Below, one piece after another: positions 1 through 11,869 of a stretch of DNA of 64,000 bases (within the stretch, counting starts at the first letter, position 1; each line of letters starts with the position of its first letter). The position numbers and the translations under genes were made by a program. The notes below the pieces were generated by a model. The model made no database searches and was not told the DNA's origin. It saw nothing but the letters and a program-made list of their open reading frames with translations. Source of the DNA: Patagioenas fasciata (Eukaryota > Chordata > Aves > Columbiformes > Columbidae); assembly GCF_037038585.1 (NCBI RefSeq), contig NC_092521.1:56519898-56583897 (forward strand). Direction: 5' to 3'.

Positions 1-1325
1 AGCCTGCAAAGTGTTACGTTTGACTGAGAATTCCAAGAACTTGTTCAAGTCTTTCTTGTTTCTCAGTTGCACACTAACACTTTGTTCTTCAGCTGTTATT
101 AGTGGAGATGAAAATAGTAACAAACGCATCCTACTTCCCTCTTCATACCAACTGGGGGCCTCTAATGCCATCAAAATAATCTCTTTCTACAGAGGAAAAG
201 GCATGGTAGCATTAGGAAAATTCAAGAAGTCTCCTCCTGTGCTGTTTGTAGAACGTTTTGAGCATGTGGTCATAAGAGTTATGTGGCATCGTGCAGCATG
301 TGTTGAGGACACAAAAGAAAATAGCTGCTACTCTAGTCCTAGGGAAGCAGCTGTTTCTGCAAAAGACATTTTCTCCTTATCTAATTTTTTTCTCTTTGTG
401 TCTTCAAGAGAAGCTCTTTCATCTTCAAACATTTGCAGAAACTCTTGCGTACCACTACCAGTTGTTCAAATATGAAAACAAAAGCAAAATTCAGTCCTGG
501 CAGTCTGACTCTACACCTTCTGTACATACAGGACTTTATTCAAATCTCTGAGAGTAGCACCTGCACAACACTTATAGAAACAGACCCTGAGCACTTTGTG
601 GGAGAACAGGGATAATTAAGGTCAGCAGGAAATGAGCCAGAACTGGATGTTCGTTTCCCAGGGAAAAAGGAGCCGGGGTGAGGGGAAGCGTATCTACTAA
701 AAGAAATTGGGACAGAACAAAAGATGAGCTCAGTTTTCAATGTGCATCCAAACAACAAACAAAAAATTAATTTGTTGATTTTCTCTGGGTCATGGGAAGA
801 AGAAGGTTCAGCTTTGTAAACTTTTTAATTTCCTGAGTCAGACTGCTATAAAAAATTCAAGTAGGAGTGAGATTGTGGATTTTCTAAGAGTGCATTATTT
901 CCTGCTGACTGAATTTGACTGCAAAAGAGAAGCAGCTACAATTTGCAGTTTACATTACTTACTGCAAGAGACAGGCCTAACCCATAAAATTACAGTCTGC
1001 ATGAAAAATCTTCTTCTAGAGTCCAGGCATGCCAGTTCAGATCCATTTCTGCATTTTCATGACTTTCTTAATGGTATATTGGGAAAGTGAACAAAAATTG
1101 AGTTCTTTTTTGCCATGTCAAATAGTATGCTATAAATTTGAGAATTCTCCTTCGAAGTTTCTATGAAAGTTCCCCATGTGTTTTTATACATACACATATG
1201 TTATACACAAATTTTGTACATACATAAACTATCTCTTCGAAACCAGAAAGATGGAGTTTGACTTTCCAAGTCACATATCTAAGCCAATTTTTTGGGACAC
1301 TTGTTTTACTCCACACCAAATGCAG
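1..1325 (+). other. IMPA2 upstream intron, no other feature seen
   Basis: This AT-rich stretch precedes the first IMPA2 exon in the window. I looked for the preceding IMPA2 exon (ending ..FPSHR-like) and did not find it. The open frames here have no recognisable protein similarity. Confidence 0.6.
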
Positions 1326-1430
1326 GTTCATTGCAGAAGAATCCACTGCTGCTGGTTCAAAATGTGTCCTCACCGACAGTCCGACCTGGATTATTGACCC
1401 TGTTGATGGAACGTGCAACTTTGTGCACAG
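1326..1430 (+). CDS. IMPA2: IMPA2 coding exon (human exon 3 equivalent)
   Basis: The exon begins with the third base of a split Arg codon after the acceptor TGCAG and then reads [20 protein letters not shown] followed by [14 protein letters not shown]. It ends CACAG before the donor GTAAGT, splitting another Arg codon. It carries the first metal-site Glu and the DPVDGT loop. Confidence 0.93.
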
Positions 1431-4400
1431 GTAAGTGGAAATACGTAACAAAGCAAAATGCGGCTTCTCAGAAATCCTCCCTTCCACTTAGAGATGTTTT
1501 ACTGTGGTAGATTTGTTCCTTTGACTCATAAGTAAGAGTCATCCCTTTATCTTTTTGTACCTCACGTAGTGTGTCTGAAGGAGTGTTTGTGCTGGAGAGA
1601 GCTCTGTACTGTTATCTAAAGCTAAACGAAAGTTTCTGCTGATTGCTTAATGACCCAGAGCTCCTGACTCACGGCTCGTTTTGTATAACCGCACATCAAC
1701 GTGTAGAGGCTTGAGCTGAACAAGGCTGTGCTGTGATGACACTTGGCCCAACGCCTTGTGTGGTTGTTGCACGTTCCTCTTCGTAGTGGTGTTCTCTCCC
1801 GTCCAAATGCAAATGCTTAGTTGTTCCTGGGAAGCACAACCATTGCGTATGTGTAGAGTAGAGCTGAAAACTAAGTTGTACGTACATATGTTTTTTTAAG
1901 ATACATAATGCCACTCTGTAGAAAGAAATCTAGGGATCGTTCCTGCAAAAAACCAAAAGTTAAATTCATCATTCGAGTGCTAGGAGTTGTAAATTAATGA
2001 CTGTTTGTAATACTTCTACTTAAAATCCTAAAATATGTCCTTCCTTATGGTTAGTGATTTAACATGACTGCAGTTATCATTAATTAAAAAACAAACAAAC
2101 AAACCAAAAAACCCACACCAAGCTTTTTGGTGCAATTCCATAGAATTCAAGGGGAGGTGGGGAGTGTCATGTGCTGGTGTTTCATGCAATTAAGTGAAAT
2201 TTTGTCTTTGTAGCAATATTTTCTGGACCTTTACAGCCCTTTTAAAAATATGTTTTTAATAAATTAATTTATTTCATTGTTTAAAATGCAATAATTATAC
2301 TTCGGTCAAAAGGACCAAATTAAATACCTAATCATCACTTTGAAAAAAGGGAGGGTGGAGGAACTGGTTTCTTCTTATGTTGATGTCAGCAGCAAGGTAT
2401 CTTGGGGCACATTAATTGCTATCTCAGATACTTGAACTTGAACAAAATGTGCTCTTGAAAGTGATGACTTGTTATAACAACATTAATTATTTTATACTGG
2501 ATAATTCAATTACACTAAAGCAAAACTATCACTAAAACATATAGTATGTTTAGTATAAAAATCCTGATATCTTCATGTGTTTATTTCTTGCCTTCTCCAA
2601 TATTAAATGACATTTTTAAAGGAACTGACAAAATTGAAGAGGCTGACAAAAGAGAAATAGTACACTGTCAAGTGCGCTTTGGCACAAGTAAAATTGCAGA
2701 GCTCCATGTGGGGCTTTGTTGCCTAAGAGAGATGCATAAGTAGTAAGATGAGAGATTTTTAATTAATAATACTTAATTTATTTTTCACAGATTTCCAACA
2801 GTGGCAGTGAGCATTGGATTTGCTGTTAACAAAGAGGTATGAAGTATGTTCTTTAAGATGGGTACCTGAAATCCGATTAGAAGCCTCAAAACCATGTGGG
2901 AACTTTAAATATATCTTTTTTTAAAATCAGCCACTACTCAGGTTTTTCCATGATTTTTAAATGCATTTGGTCATACTCTAATAATTTAAAGTCATAGTCC
3001 CTCAAAACTTACTTATGCAAACTGATAATTGCAAGATAACTCTTACAAATTATAATAAATAAGATTTAAATGGGAGAAAAAGGGAGTACTGGTGGGTGCA
3101 AGGTTTTATAAGACAAAACCATAATGAGTTAAATATAGTGCTGCCATAACTGAAACTTATCTCCCAGTGTTCTTCTGTTATTATTCTTGCTTCTTTCCTG
3201 CTAGCAGTTGCTGTGAGGCAACTCAGAACTGATTTCTGTGAAGAGTGCAAAATCATGGGCCTAGTTCGTTTAATCTGCCTTTGTGGTTTTCTTAACATAG
3301 TCAAATATTTCCCACATGAGAGCTTGATTATAGGGGGAAAAAAGGACCTAACCTTCGCTAAAGCCTTTTCTCCAGATATTGCTGGTTTACACTTTGATAT
3401 ATACAGAAGAAATAGCTATTCAGATTGCCAAGGAATGTGCCTCTTTCAGCCTAATTCCTTGATCTTAAATATATCTATAGCTGTAAGTAAAGCCAGCAAG
3501 AATTCTGTGCAATAACAACACAGTTTTCAGATGTGCTAGTGGCTCTTACTGATTTAAACAGAATAATGTTGTGGAAACTACAGAGAAACATTTCCATGCT
3601 TTTCTGAAGTTTATTCATTCCGAAACATCCTTGTGAATACTACATATTATTACCAGACAGCTCTCTCTAATATTTATGTTTTCTAGAACACCACTGTGAT
3701 TTTGATGCTGCGTATTTTGGGTTACGTAAACTAAACAAAGCTGAAACAAAAATAAAGAATGATGTTAAATCTCCTTCAGTAAACAAATGGGAAAGCAGAA
3801 AAAAGTAGTAAGCTGAAAAGGAGCCAAAGTACACACAGGGGAACTGGCCTGAATGTAAGCCTTGAACAGTACTGGAGGAATTCCTGCAGTGTCTTCAGGG
3901 AAAGAATCTATTAATAGCATGTTCCTCAAAAAAAACCCCCTTTGGTTTAGGTGGGAGTGAGGACAGTCTACTCTCTTTGAATTAACTCTGAACACCAATT
4001 ATTATTTGCATTTAGTGGAGGAGGGAAAAGATTTGGAGTTTAGAATATCTGGGATGTTTTCTTTACCTTGTTACCAACTTCTGCTGTGGCTTTGGGCAAG
4101 TCACTTAATTTTTGTGTATCTGTCCACCCCTAAATAAAATATTGCTAATAATACTTAGGGTGATTTTAGGAGGTGATCATTGAAGTTTGTAAAGTGCTTT
4201 AAATCTTTTGGTGAAAACTATTAAAGTAACGGAAATATTAAATACCTTGGGTTTAAATCAGTCAAATTCTGACCCTCCTCCCGTTGTTAAACAGATACTC
4301 CCACAAAAATTCCAGTGTTGTTCATTCTCAAGCTTTCATTGAGGGTCACAATATTTAGTATTTCTCTTCTGACTTCTTCTCTTGGAGTCATGTGACTTCA

Positions 4401-7400
4401 TGAGATTCTCACTTTTATGTGTAACCAAAAGGATTTTGCAGAGAAACATTTGAACAAGTGACTGGAGTTTATGACTGGTTGAAAAGGTGGGCAAATTCAA
4501 TGCATCATGAAAGGCGAAGTGCATTTAAAAGCATCCACTGTGAATAAACAGTGTGCCACGGCTTCCGAGTTTGGATGCCTGACTGATTATATCCATATAT
4601 TTGGGGTTGCAAATCTTCAGGGTGCAGCTGAAGTCAGTGGGATTACTTCTAGGTGTAACTGCTCACCAGTGAAAGCAAAGCGTTCAGAATCTGGCTTTCA
4701 AGGACTTGCATACTTTCAATAAAAACATAAAATTGAATTTGAAATTAGCTTAGCATTTAATCTATTCTAATGTGAACACAAAGAAGCTTCAATTAAAAGT
4801 TTAGATCACTAACAGATTGCATTAACTTCTCTTTATAAACTGAATTTTATATGACCTATATCTCAATATCACAGTAAAATTATTCCAGTTTGTTTGCATC
4901 AATATAATCTTTGATTACATGTACCAATTAAAATTATGCTGATCTTTCTGCCATTAGTAGTTGTATATATTTATGATGAGTAATTTGAGATGCATTCATT
5001 TCTTTCCTTTTCAAAATCTTAAAGCTTGAATTTGGTGTAATTTACCACTGCACTGAAGAACGGTTATACACTGGTAGAAGAGGTCAAGGGGCATTTTGTA
5101 ATGACAAAAGGCTTCAGGTATCAAAAGAGACAGGTTGGTCTAGATTTTGTTAGAACTCTAAAAGGAATATGTTAATTTTGTTTCAGAGTTGTTGCAAATC
5201 ATCATTAGGATAATGAACATCATTATCCTGATGGAAAGTATTTCACCTGCATGATAATTTTGTTGTTATGTGTTTGTTTTTTTCTGTAAAATCACAACTT
5301 TCCTTATTTTCCTTTTAAAATATACATCTGAATATGAACTACTTAGATAACCCTAAATTATTTTGCTTCATGACCATTTAAAATAAGGAAGACTGAGTAG
5401 ATTCACCAGTTTCATTCCAGCTGTACACTGGCATAACTTTTTATGAGCAAGCTGCAATGGGAATGGTGAATCAAATTCAGAGTACTATGGCAGCCATTAT
5501 TCACTTATTTTCCAATAAATTTGTATATCATAAAGTGTATTATGTCTGTAGGCGTATATGCTAACAGTAAACTAAAGGATGCATGCTTCATTAGGAATCC
5601 TTTAACAGCTTGCTTTTGTGTGTGAGATATGTTTCAACATACAAAGAGCTAGCAACACTTAGTCAACACTTTAATGTAATTCTTTTATTGGTAACCCAAG
5701 TCATAGATCTGTCTACCTAATGATAATAGATACCAATAATCAGACGTGTACAGATAAGTTTTCTTTTAATCAGTCAAAATGCAGAGAACATAACACTCAG
5801 TTGGACACAGAAGCCAACATGTGCAAAAAATGTACATCATTGTACACGGGGAATGGTAAAAATTTCACTCAAAAAAAATATTTCATGAACTTGAAACACA
5901 GTAAATTCAAGCAATTTAATGTACAGATTTGTTGTAGTGCCCCAAGCAGACCCTGCATCAAAGCTTCCCTGGAATTTGGGGAAGTTTGGCTATTCACCTA
6001 AATTAATCGTGAGCTGAGGCCTTCCTATTTGGAGAGATGGAGCAAATTGTAAAGTCAGTGACCACTAAGATTTTAATCTTTGACTATACATCACATTTTT
6101 GTCAGTGCTTGAATATTTCATATTCCACAAAAGCCCATACTGGCAGATACTATTTGGAAAAACTAAGGGTACTCGCAGTTGGGCTGGCTGAGCTGCTCTT
6201 GAAATGGCCTCACTCGGTTTTGCAGTCACAGAGTTCTTGTTTCCAGTTGAGCAAGGAGCAATTTTGGGAGATGTGACTTTTGTCCTCCTTTCTCTGAACA
6301 TCCAGTCTATGAGGGTGTCTAGAACACAGCAAGGGAAGTGGACCTTCTGCCCTTCCAAATGCTTTGAAATTTTCTTTTGTTTTGAGACGCATCATTTGGT
6401 GGTGGGAAATTTCACCAGTGATGATGGATCTTCATTAGTCTCACTTCTGTTGATGTTTTACACATATAAAATCCCAGTTGCTCTTTTTCTGTAACGATTG
6501 TGGCTTCAGTGAAATAAACCAACCCTGGAAGAGAGAGTGTTTCCCTGTACCTACTGCTGGAACTCAAGCAGCCTTCACCAATGCATCATATGTTGGAGAT
6601 CTAGGTGTTGTGTTACTTCATGCCTTTTGTTTTCAGGAAATGTGACTGTTGTTCAACATTGATCCACACTATACATTCATTGTTCAGATTTAATCATTTG
6701 AAATCACAATCCAGGCAAACACTGTTCTTTGTCAATGCCAGATTTTTAGAGGTCTGGTCTGGGAGTCCAAGCAGTCAGGATACACTTAAATGAAGGATCC
6801 ATCTTCCCTTTGATCCTGAGTGATACTTTCTTCTCATGCTTATATTCAGGTCAGGCTTTACATGTGCTAATACTGTAAGTGTATTTTTTTTTTTTTTCCA
6901 GTCTTCCATGGTCAGTAGAATTGGTCATTTCCTTATAAATCTATCCATATACCTGTTAAATCTCTTCTGTGAAGCCTCCTTATTTTTCTGGCCTCTATCA
7001 CAGTTAGGATTAGTCAGTATATTTTCTCCTGTACCTTGCATTCCTGAAACCCTGTCTATTATTCTGATCAGCCAGCTCCTTTTCCTAAGCAAACATCTCC
7101 CTGTTCCTTGCCTTTGTCTCTTCACCCAATTTCTACCTGTAGATGTGATGAAAATTAAAGAGATCCATTTATGCATTAGAAATATAGTTAATAACTCAAA
7201 AGAACAACTTAGTCATGACCTAGCTATAACTGGTGTGGTGTGAATGCTTAGTGCATTTCAGCAATGAGGCATGCATTAAATGTTCTGAGGCCTGTTATGC
7301 AAAAAGAGCTGTGGCAGTTCACTTTCGCCATCCAGACTTTTCAGTGGTGGCTAAACAACTAACACCCTGCAGCATGCCTGTATTGGTGTTTCTATATTTT

Positions 7401-10007
7401 AATGCAGTAATTTTTAAAATGGTTGTTAAATATATGTTCCTACAGTTAAGTTTTATGATACCCTGTAACTTTTAATCTAATTATATACCTGTTACTCACC
7501 AACCATTTACTGCATTGCTTGAATCCATAACGTTCCTCTGCAATACTAAATTAATTGGTAGCCTGTTTAATTAAATTATGTCTCACTCCAGCCTAATTTT
7601 ATTTTGAAAACCTCCTTGCTACTTCTGCTAAGAATGTTTTATTTATGCAATTAGCTGTAATAACCAGGTAGACATTCCCTAGCTGGATGAATGTCTAACC
7701 TTTAACCCAGGGTGGAAGGTGACACCTAACACTTGGGCACAGCCTAGTTAGTAAATAATCAGCAGCTAAACATTGGAGTTTTGTCAGACCTTTAATGCCT
7801 CCAACTTCAGCTGGCACAGCAGAAGCAGGGACACTTGGCATTTGATCAGCCATCTCCACCTACATTGGCATATGCTTGTCATGTACTAGCAATATTCAGA
7901 TCTCACATGAGGACTACTTCAAGTACGTGCAAGTCACTGCGAGTCTCTCCTTTGACTGTACACAAGACTGATATCCTCATTTGCTCTAGGTCAGAACTGC
8001 CCTTGATGAATACAATACATATGTGTATTCATATATTATTGTTAAGATACTGGTTTAGTTTGTGTTCAGAAAAAGAGTTTTACAGTCATAAAGTGTTTTC
8101 AGTCTTCAAAATGTGTGAATGGGTGGGAGCTATTAGGTAGAAACTTCTCTTTCCTCTTACTAATATTCCCAAATGTTTATAATTTGTTAACAAATTACAT
8201 TAAAGTTCCCTGTTCAAGAACCGACTTGTATTCAAATGTGATTAGATTAGCATCACTAACTGTTGTGAGGTCACTGGACTATTTTTAGTTGACTGCTAAT
8301 GTTAATTTGCCAAAAGCTGACTGGTCAATAAACTAAAACAATGTATGGAAAGATAAGGAATGTCAGAATGCATTCCTGGTTCTAATCTTCCTGTTCTTTT
8401 TTTTTTTTTAAATGCAGTGTTTAGATCAAACCATTTCATATGAGAAATCTAGTCTTGCTTGAATTGTGTGCGGAGTTGTCACTTATCCTATGAAAGAGTC
8501 TGTGGTAAAAAAGGGGACATGAAAATTGGTTTTCTGTGAAAAGTCTATTAGTGTTTAATTTAAAAACAAATTTCCAGAATCTACCTGGAAGCTGTTGAAT
8601 TAATGGAAACAACTACCTACATTGCAGATATCTCGAAGGCCTTAATTTTAACAGAAATTGGTCCAAAACGTGACCCTGCAACTTTGAAATTGTTCCTTGG
8701 TAACATTGAGAGATTGCTCAAGGCCCAAGCACACGGGTAAGATATTTTACAATATATGTCTCACATTTATGAGAAAAAGTAATTAGAAAAAAAAAAAAAA
8801 ATCAAGTACATTGCACGTTTTGCGATCTCAACACGTAGGTTAAAACCAAAGGCATTTTCTGCTTGATGTTACCATGTCCCCTTCCCATGGGGTTTAGGGT
8901 CCGTGTCATTGGGAGCTCGACACTGGCTCTGTGCCACCTGGCGTCCGGCGCTGCAGATGCGTATTACCAGTTTGGGTTACACTGCTGGGACATGGCAGCG
9001 GCGACCGTCATTATTAGAGAGGCGGGTGGCACTGTGATAGACACTTCAGGTGAGTAAAATACCCTTGTTTTCATTGACTTTTGGGGGACTGAGTGGCTAT
9101 TTCAGGGCAACTTGAGTTACCTCAGTACCATCTTCTTCCCATGACTCAATCTCACTTCTAGCAATATTCTCTGGAAACATCTGTAGTCTCCACTGGACTC
9201 TGGCTGGTCATTCATAACACACTGATGTAATTCCAGCCTGGGGTTTCATCACATCAAAGGTCTTCTGAGTCAAACTGTATTTCCGTGACTTTGAGTGATT
9301 CATTTAAAGCATCAGATTTACAGTAAAGAACTAGCCCAGGAGATTGGTAGATACACTGAGTCCAAACGGATTTTGGCAGAGGCAGCCTCCCGAAAAAGGA
9401 CTGTCAGGTACATGTCTGGACATATATAACTAGGAACTACTTGGAGTAAAGGAGAGCAGAGTCTCCTGATTATTATTTTCTTCATTTGTATGATACACAT
9501 TTCAGAGTCATGGTGACCAATATGTGGATACTGTAGAAGGATGTGGTGGATTAAAAAAACCACTGTGGTTGTTGAACTATTTTCTGCTCTATTCCTTCTT
9601 GTAGTTAAAATAAGGGAGTATTGCATTATTGTTGAATACTGAACAAATCTAGACCTTTGCTGCTTCTGTTGCATACTTAGGCACTGATGTAGAATTTCCT
9701 GAAGTAATATTTTGCCAGAGATTTCCAGATAGGAGTTAATGAATTTTGTTGTCCTTCCCACCCCAAAAGAAGCTATGTATGAAGGTGTTTCAGTGTTTCT
9801 GAACCTATCTAATTACAGCGTGGTTTATGTTTAGAATATATTGCTATTTTACATCACCTAAGTCAGTTCTCATTAATCCTCTTGTCCTCAGGGGGACCTC
9901 TGGATCTTATGTCTTGCCGAGTGATTGCTGCAGGCACCAGAGAGATGGCTATGTTCATAGCTCAGGAAATACAAACTATTCACTACAGACGGGATGATGA
10001 AAATTAA
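1326..10007 (+). CDS. IMPA2: Inositol monophosphatase 2, 3' six coding exons (5' partial in window)
   Basis: This cytosolic, Mg2+-dependent, Li+-sensitive phosphatase family removes phosphate from inositol monophosphates to recycle myo-inositol. Six exons join in frame (1326-1430, 2791-2836, 5025-5133, 8628-8736, 8898-9049, 9892-10007), all with AG acceptors and GT donors, giving about 211 residues that correspond to roughly residues 78-288 of the 288-residue human protein. Visible signatures are the metal-binding IAEE at the start, [14 protein letters not shown] (IMPase motif 1, with both metal-binding Asp) and [15 protein letters not shown] (motif 2, with the third Asp). [16 protein letters not shown] and [15 protein letters not shown] match IMPA2 better than IMPA1. 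The C-terminus ends RRDDEN then TAA. The exons encoding the N-terminal ~77 residues were not found in 1-1325 and must lie upstream. No frameshift or premature stop is seen, so the gene looks functional. Confidence 0.95.
1431..2790 (+). other. IMPA2 intron, nothing notable
   Basis: This is intronic sequence between two confirmed exons. Only a CAAA-rich low-complexity stretch near 2083-2112 stands out. Confidence 0.7.
2791..2836 (+). CDS. IMPA2: IMPA2 coding exon (human exon 4 equivalent)
   Basis: This 46-bp exon follows a TTTTTCACAG acceptor and reads [15 protein letters not shown] after completing the Arg codon. The donor is GTATGA. It encodes the core beta strand that follows the DGT motif. 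It is too short to be found as an open frame and was recognised by homology. Confidence 0.9.
4075..4245 (+). repeat. Decayed MIR/CORE-SINE- or L3-like fragment
   Basis: The order CTGTGGCTTTGGGCAAGTCA, then a TCTGTCCACCCCTAAA-like stretch, then AATAATACTTA, then GTTTGTAAAGTGCTTTAAAT follows the well-known amniote MIR-type core (GGGCAAGTCACTTAA... AATAATACTTACC... GTAAAGCGCTTTGAGAT). It lies in an IMPA2 intron on the same strand as the gene. The family name is an inference from memory of consensus features. Confidence 0.6.
4618..4705. repeat. Possible ancient dispersed SINE-like scrap
   Basis: The string GCTGAAGTCAGTGGGATTAC followed by a TAACTGCTCACCAGTGAAAGC-like stretch resembles the common amniote interspersed motif built around TGAAGTCAATGGGA. 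The match is short and the family uncertain. Confidence 0.35.
5025..5133 (+). CDS. IMPA2: IMPA2 coding exon (human exon 5 equivalent)
   Basis: After the acceptor CTTAAAG the frame reads [20 protein letters not shown] and continues [16 protein letters not shown], ending with the first G of an Asp codon before a weak GTTGGT donor. This region forms the strands and the GRRG.GAFCN loop common to IMPases. The donor is non-consensus at +3 and +4 but the phase matches the next exon. Confidence 0.92.
5134..8627 (+). other. Large IMPA2 intron
   Basis: This is intronic sequence with a small perfect-stem hairpin near 5199-5234 (GGATAATG/CATTATCC around a 5-nt loop) and T-rich tracts near 6886-6900 and 8398-8410. 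No coding similarity was recognised. Confidence 0.65.
8628..8736 (+). CDS. IMPA2: IMPA2 coding exon (human exon 6 equivalent)
   Basis: After ATTGCAG the exon completes the Asp codon and reads [20 protein letters not shown], then [16 protein letters not shown]. It ends ACACGG before GTAAGA. The EIGPKRDP segment is characteristic of IMPA2. Confidence 0.93.
8898..9049 (+). CDS. IMPA2: IMPA2 coding exon (human exon 7 equivalent)
   Basis: After the GGTTTAG acceptor the exon reads [20 protein letters not shown], then [20 protein letters not shown], then [10 protein letters not shown], ending TCAG before GTGAGT. It carries IMPase motif 2, including the catalytic metal-binding Asp of CWD. Only 161 bp separate it from the previous exon. 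Confidence 0.95.
9050..9891 (+). other. Last IMPA2 intron, nothing notable
   Basis: This is intronic sequence between the motif-2 exon and the terminal exon. A 147-codon open frame on the minus strand at 9318-9761 has no recognisable similarity. Confidence 0.65.
9892..10007 (+). CDS. IMPA2: IMPA2 terminal coding exon (human exon 8 equivalent)
   Basis: After CTCAG the frame continues [20 protein letters not shown], then [18 protein letters not shown], and stops at TAA 10005-10007. This matches the human C-terminus closely, with an extra Asn-type end in place of EK. Confidence 0.94.
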
Positions 10008-11354
10008 ATACTTAGAGCATGGAGTCTGCCCTCCTGAACTACGTAACTTTTGCAAGATGGGTGGCTTAAAGGGTATGTGATTTCAGCAGGATGATTTCTG
10101 TGGAGATTTTCTGTGTCAGATATTTTTTATAAATTTATTACAATGTGGGAAGGCATAGGGAGATTTTTAAACTTCTAAGGATCGTCTTTCCTTTTTAATA
10201 TGTATCTCTTTCAACAGTATCTTTTTATAAGATAGCATATTTTACTTGTAGTAAATTGGTCTCAGAATTAAGTTGTAATTTCTTATCTATGGGGCTGATA
10301 TTTAGACTTTTGTAACATGCAGCTAAAAATGGGACTTTATTTTTACAGATGCAGATCTCAGGTAAATAAGCTTTAGGACTGTAGTAAGGATGAGTATTTA
10401 AGATGTGTGCCTATAATACTCTTGTTCTATGATACTTAAGAATGCAATAACAATGACATTATTTTTTCCTAACAACATCATAGCTATATATCCATATATA
10501 TGTGTATGTACATATACGTATGTCTGTGTGTATATCTATACACCTATACATGTATATGCATGTATACACACACATACCCATGTGTGTATATATACATATG
10601 GGTATCTTGGATGTTTACAGCGATTTAGGGAATGCATAGAAGAAAGCTAATATTGGAAGTTATTTTCAGGTACAGAGTATAAGTTATGTGATTTCAGTAG
10701 GTTCTATCCAAATAGCAAATAACAGAGCTGATGGTGGAAAATGTTTAATGATTTTATAACCTGTCCAGCTAGTTCTTGTTGCCCTTCATCCCTCTGCGTG
10801 GGGATAAATCATACTGTCCTATAGGTCTCTGTAAGATATTCAAACTTGCAAACACTTACTACCATAGAGTAATTATAGTTAAAACCAGAAATAATGAAGT
10901 CCACTGAGTTATTCACAGTATTAACTCTGACACACAGTAGGAGACCAGCAGAATAGAGCACAGTGTCAAAGAGCTGTTGACTTTAGAGAAACCTTGAGCA
11001 GAACAGCAGGATTTTTCCACTTACAGGCAAGTTATGAAAAATATGCACATATGATATGCTTGCAAAAAGTTGCAAATCACATGCCCTTCTCGCACAATTT
11101 TAATCGCACTTTTTGATCAGAGACCCGGTAGTATACGTTTCCTAAATACACAGTTGTTCTCTGTCCTCATATCTAGCATTGGTTTTAATTCCACCAAGAT
11201 GACTTCTATTTAGATTATTTTTAAAATCATGAGCACAGGGAAAATACAAGACTGTCCAGTAAAGTAGTTGAGACTAAATCACTTCTATTTTTTCTTAAGA
11301 AAATGAATTAAAATATGTCTTTTTTTTTTTTCTCAAAAGTGAAAATTAAATAAA
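10008..11354 (+). other. Probable IMPA2 3' UTR and downstream DNA
   Basis: The region follows the IMPA2 stop. An AATAAA hexamer at 11349-11354 is a candidate poly(A) signal, preceded by a T-rich tract. The true 3' end cannot be fixed without transcript data; a second AATAAA at 11841-11846 is an alternative. Confidence 0.4.
10482..10606. repeat. TA/TG alternating purine-pyrimidine microsatellite-like tract
   Basis: About 125 bp of mixed TATA, TGTG, CACA and CATA steps lie just downstream of IMPA2. They include an inverted pair ATACCCAT/ATGGGTAT. The tract is imperfect, so it is an old or interrupted microsatellite. Confidence 0.75.
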
Positions 11355-11727
11355 GGAATAAGCCAAAATGAAACAGTTGGTTAAAAATTTTTAACTTGCT
11401 TTTTATACTGCATGTGTAGACTTTGTAAACATGTTCTGCGTAGAAATACAAAGGAAACAATATTTTTTAAAATTAATCTTACATGTGTTTCTTGCAATGA
11501 AAATATTTTTCACTGAATATAACATAAAATTCTGTGGGATTTCTTGATGAGTTTTTTTGCATAAATCTTGGCTGTGTGAAGAATGTCTAAATCCAACTAA
11601 GCATTTAAGAGCTTTGATGATTCCTAGCAGAAAACCAATGCTGTCTGTCACAGCGATCAATATTTTGTCACTGCTCCCACTTACCCACCCCCACACACCT
11701 TTGTATCCCTCACTTCAGAAGCAGAGA

Positions 11728-11850
11728 TTGTAAGCCCTTTTGGGCAGGGACTGTCGTACATGGGCTCTGGGTTTGCACAGTGCTAATAGGATGCAATTCT
11801 GGTCCACGACTAGGCACTGAGGTGCTATAATAATACAAATAATAAATACT
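11728..11850 (+). repeat. Ancient LINE/SINE 3' tail (L3/CR1-like or CORE-SINE-like)
   Basis: The sequence ATTGTAAGCCCTTTTGGGCA followed by GGGACTGTC, GGGTTTGCACAGTGCTAATA, a GGTCC..GACTAGGCACTGAGGTGC segment and AATACAAATAATAAATA has the structure of a common amniote interspersed-repeat tail. It supplies an AATAAA at 11841-11846. The exact family is not certain. Confidence 0.55.
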
Positions 11851-11869
11851 AATAGGCTCACTTGTCTCT

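Noticed and set aside
10482-10606. Possible regulatory stem-loop in the TA/TG tract
   Set aside because: Inverted pairs are expected by chance in alternating TA/TG microsatellites.
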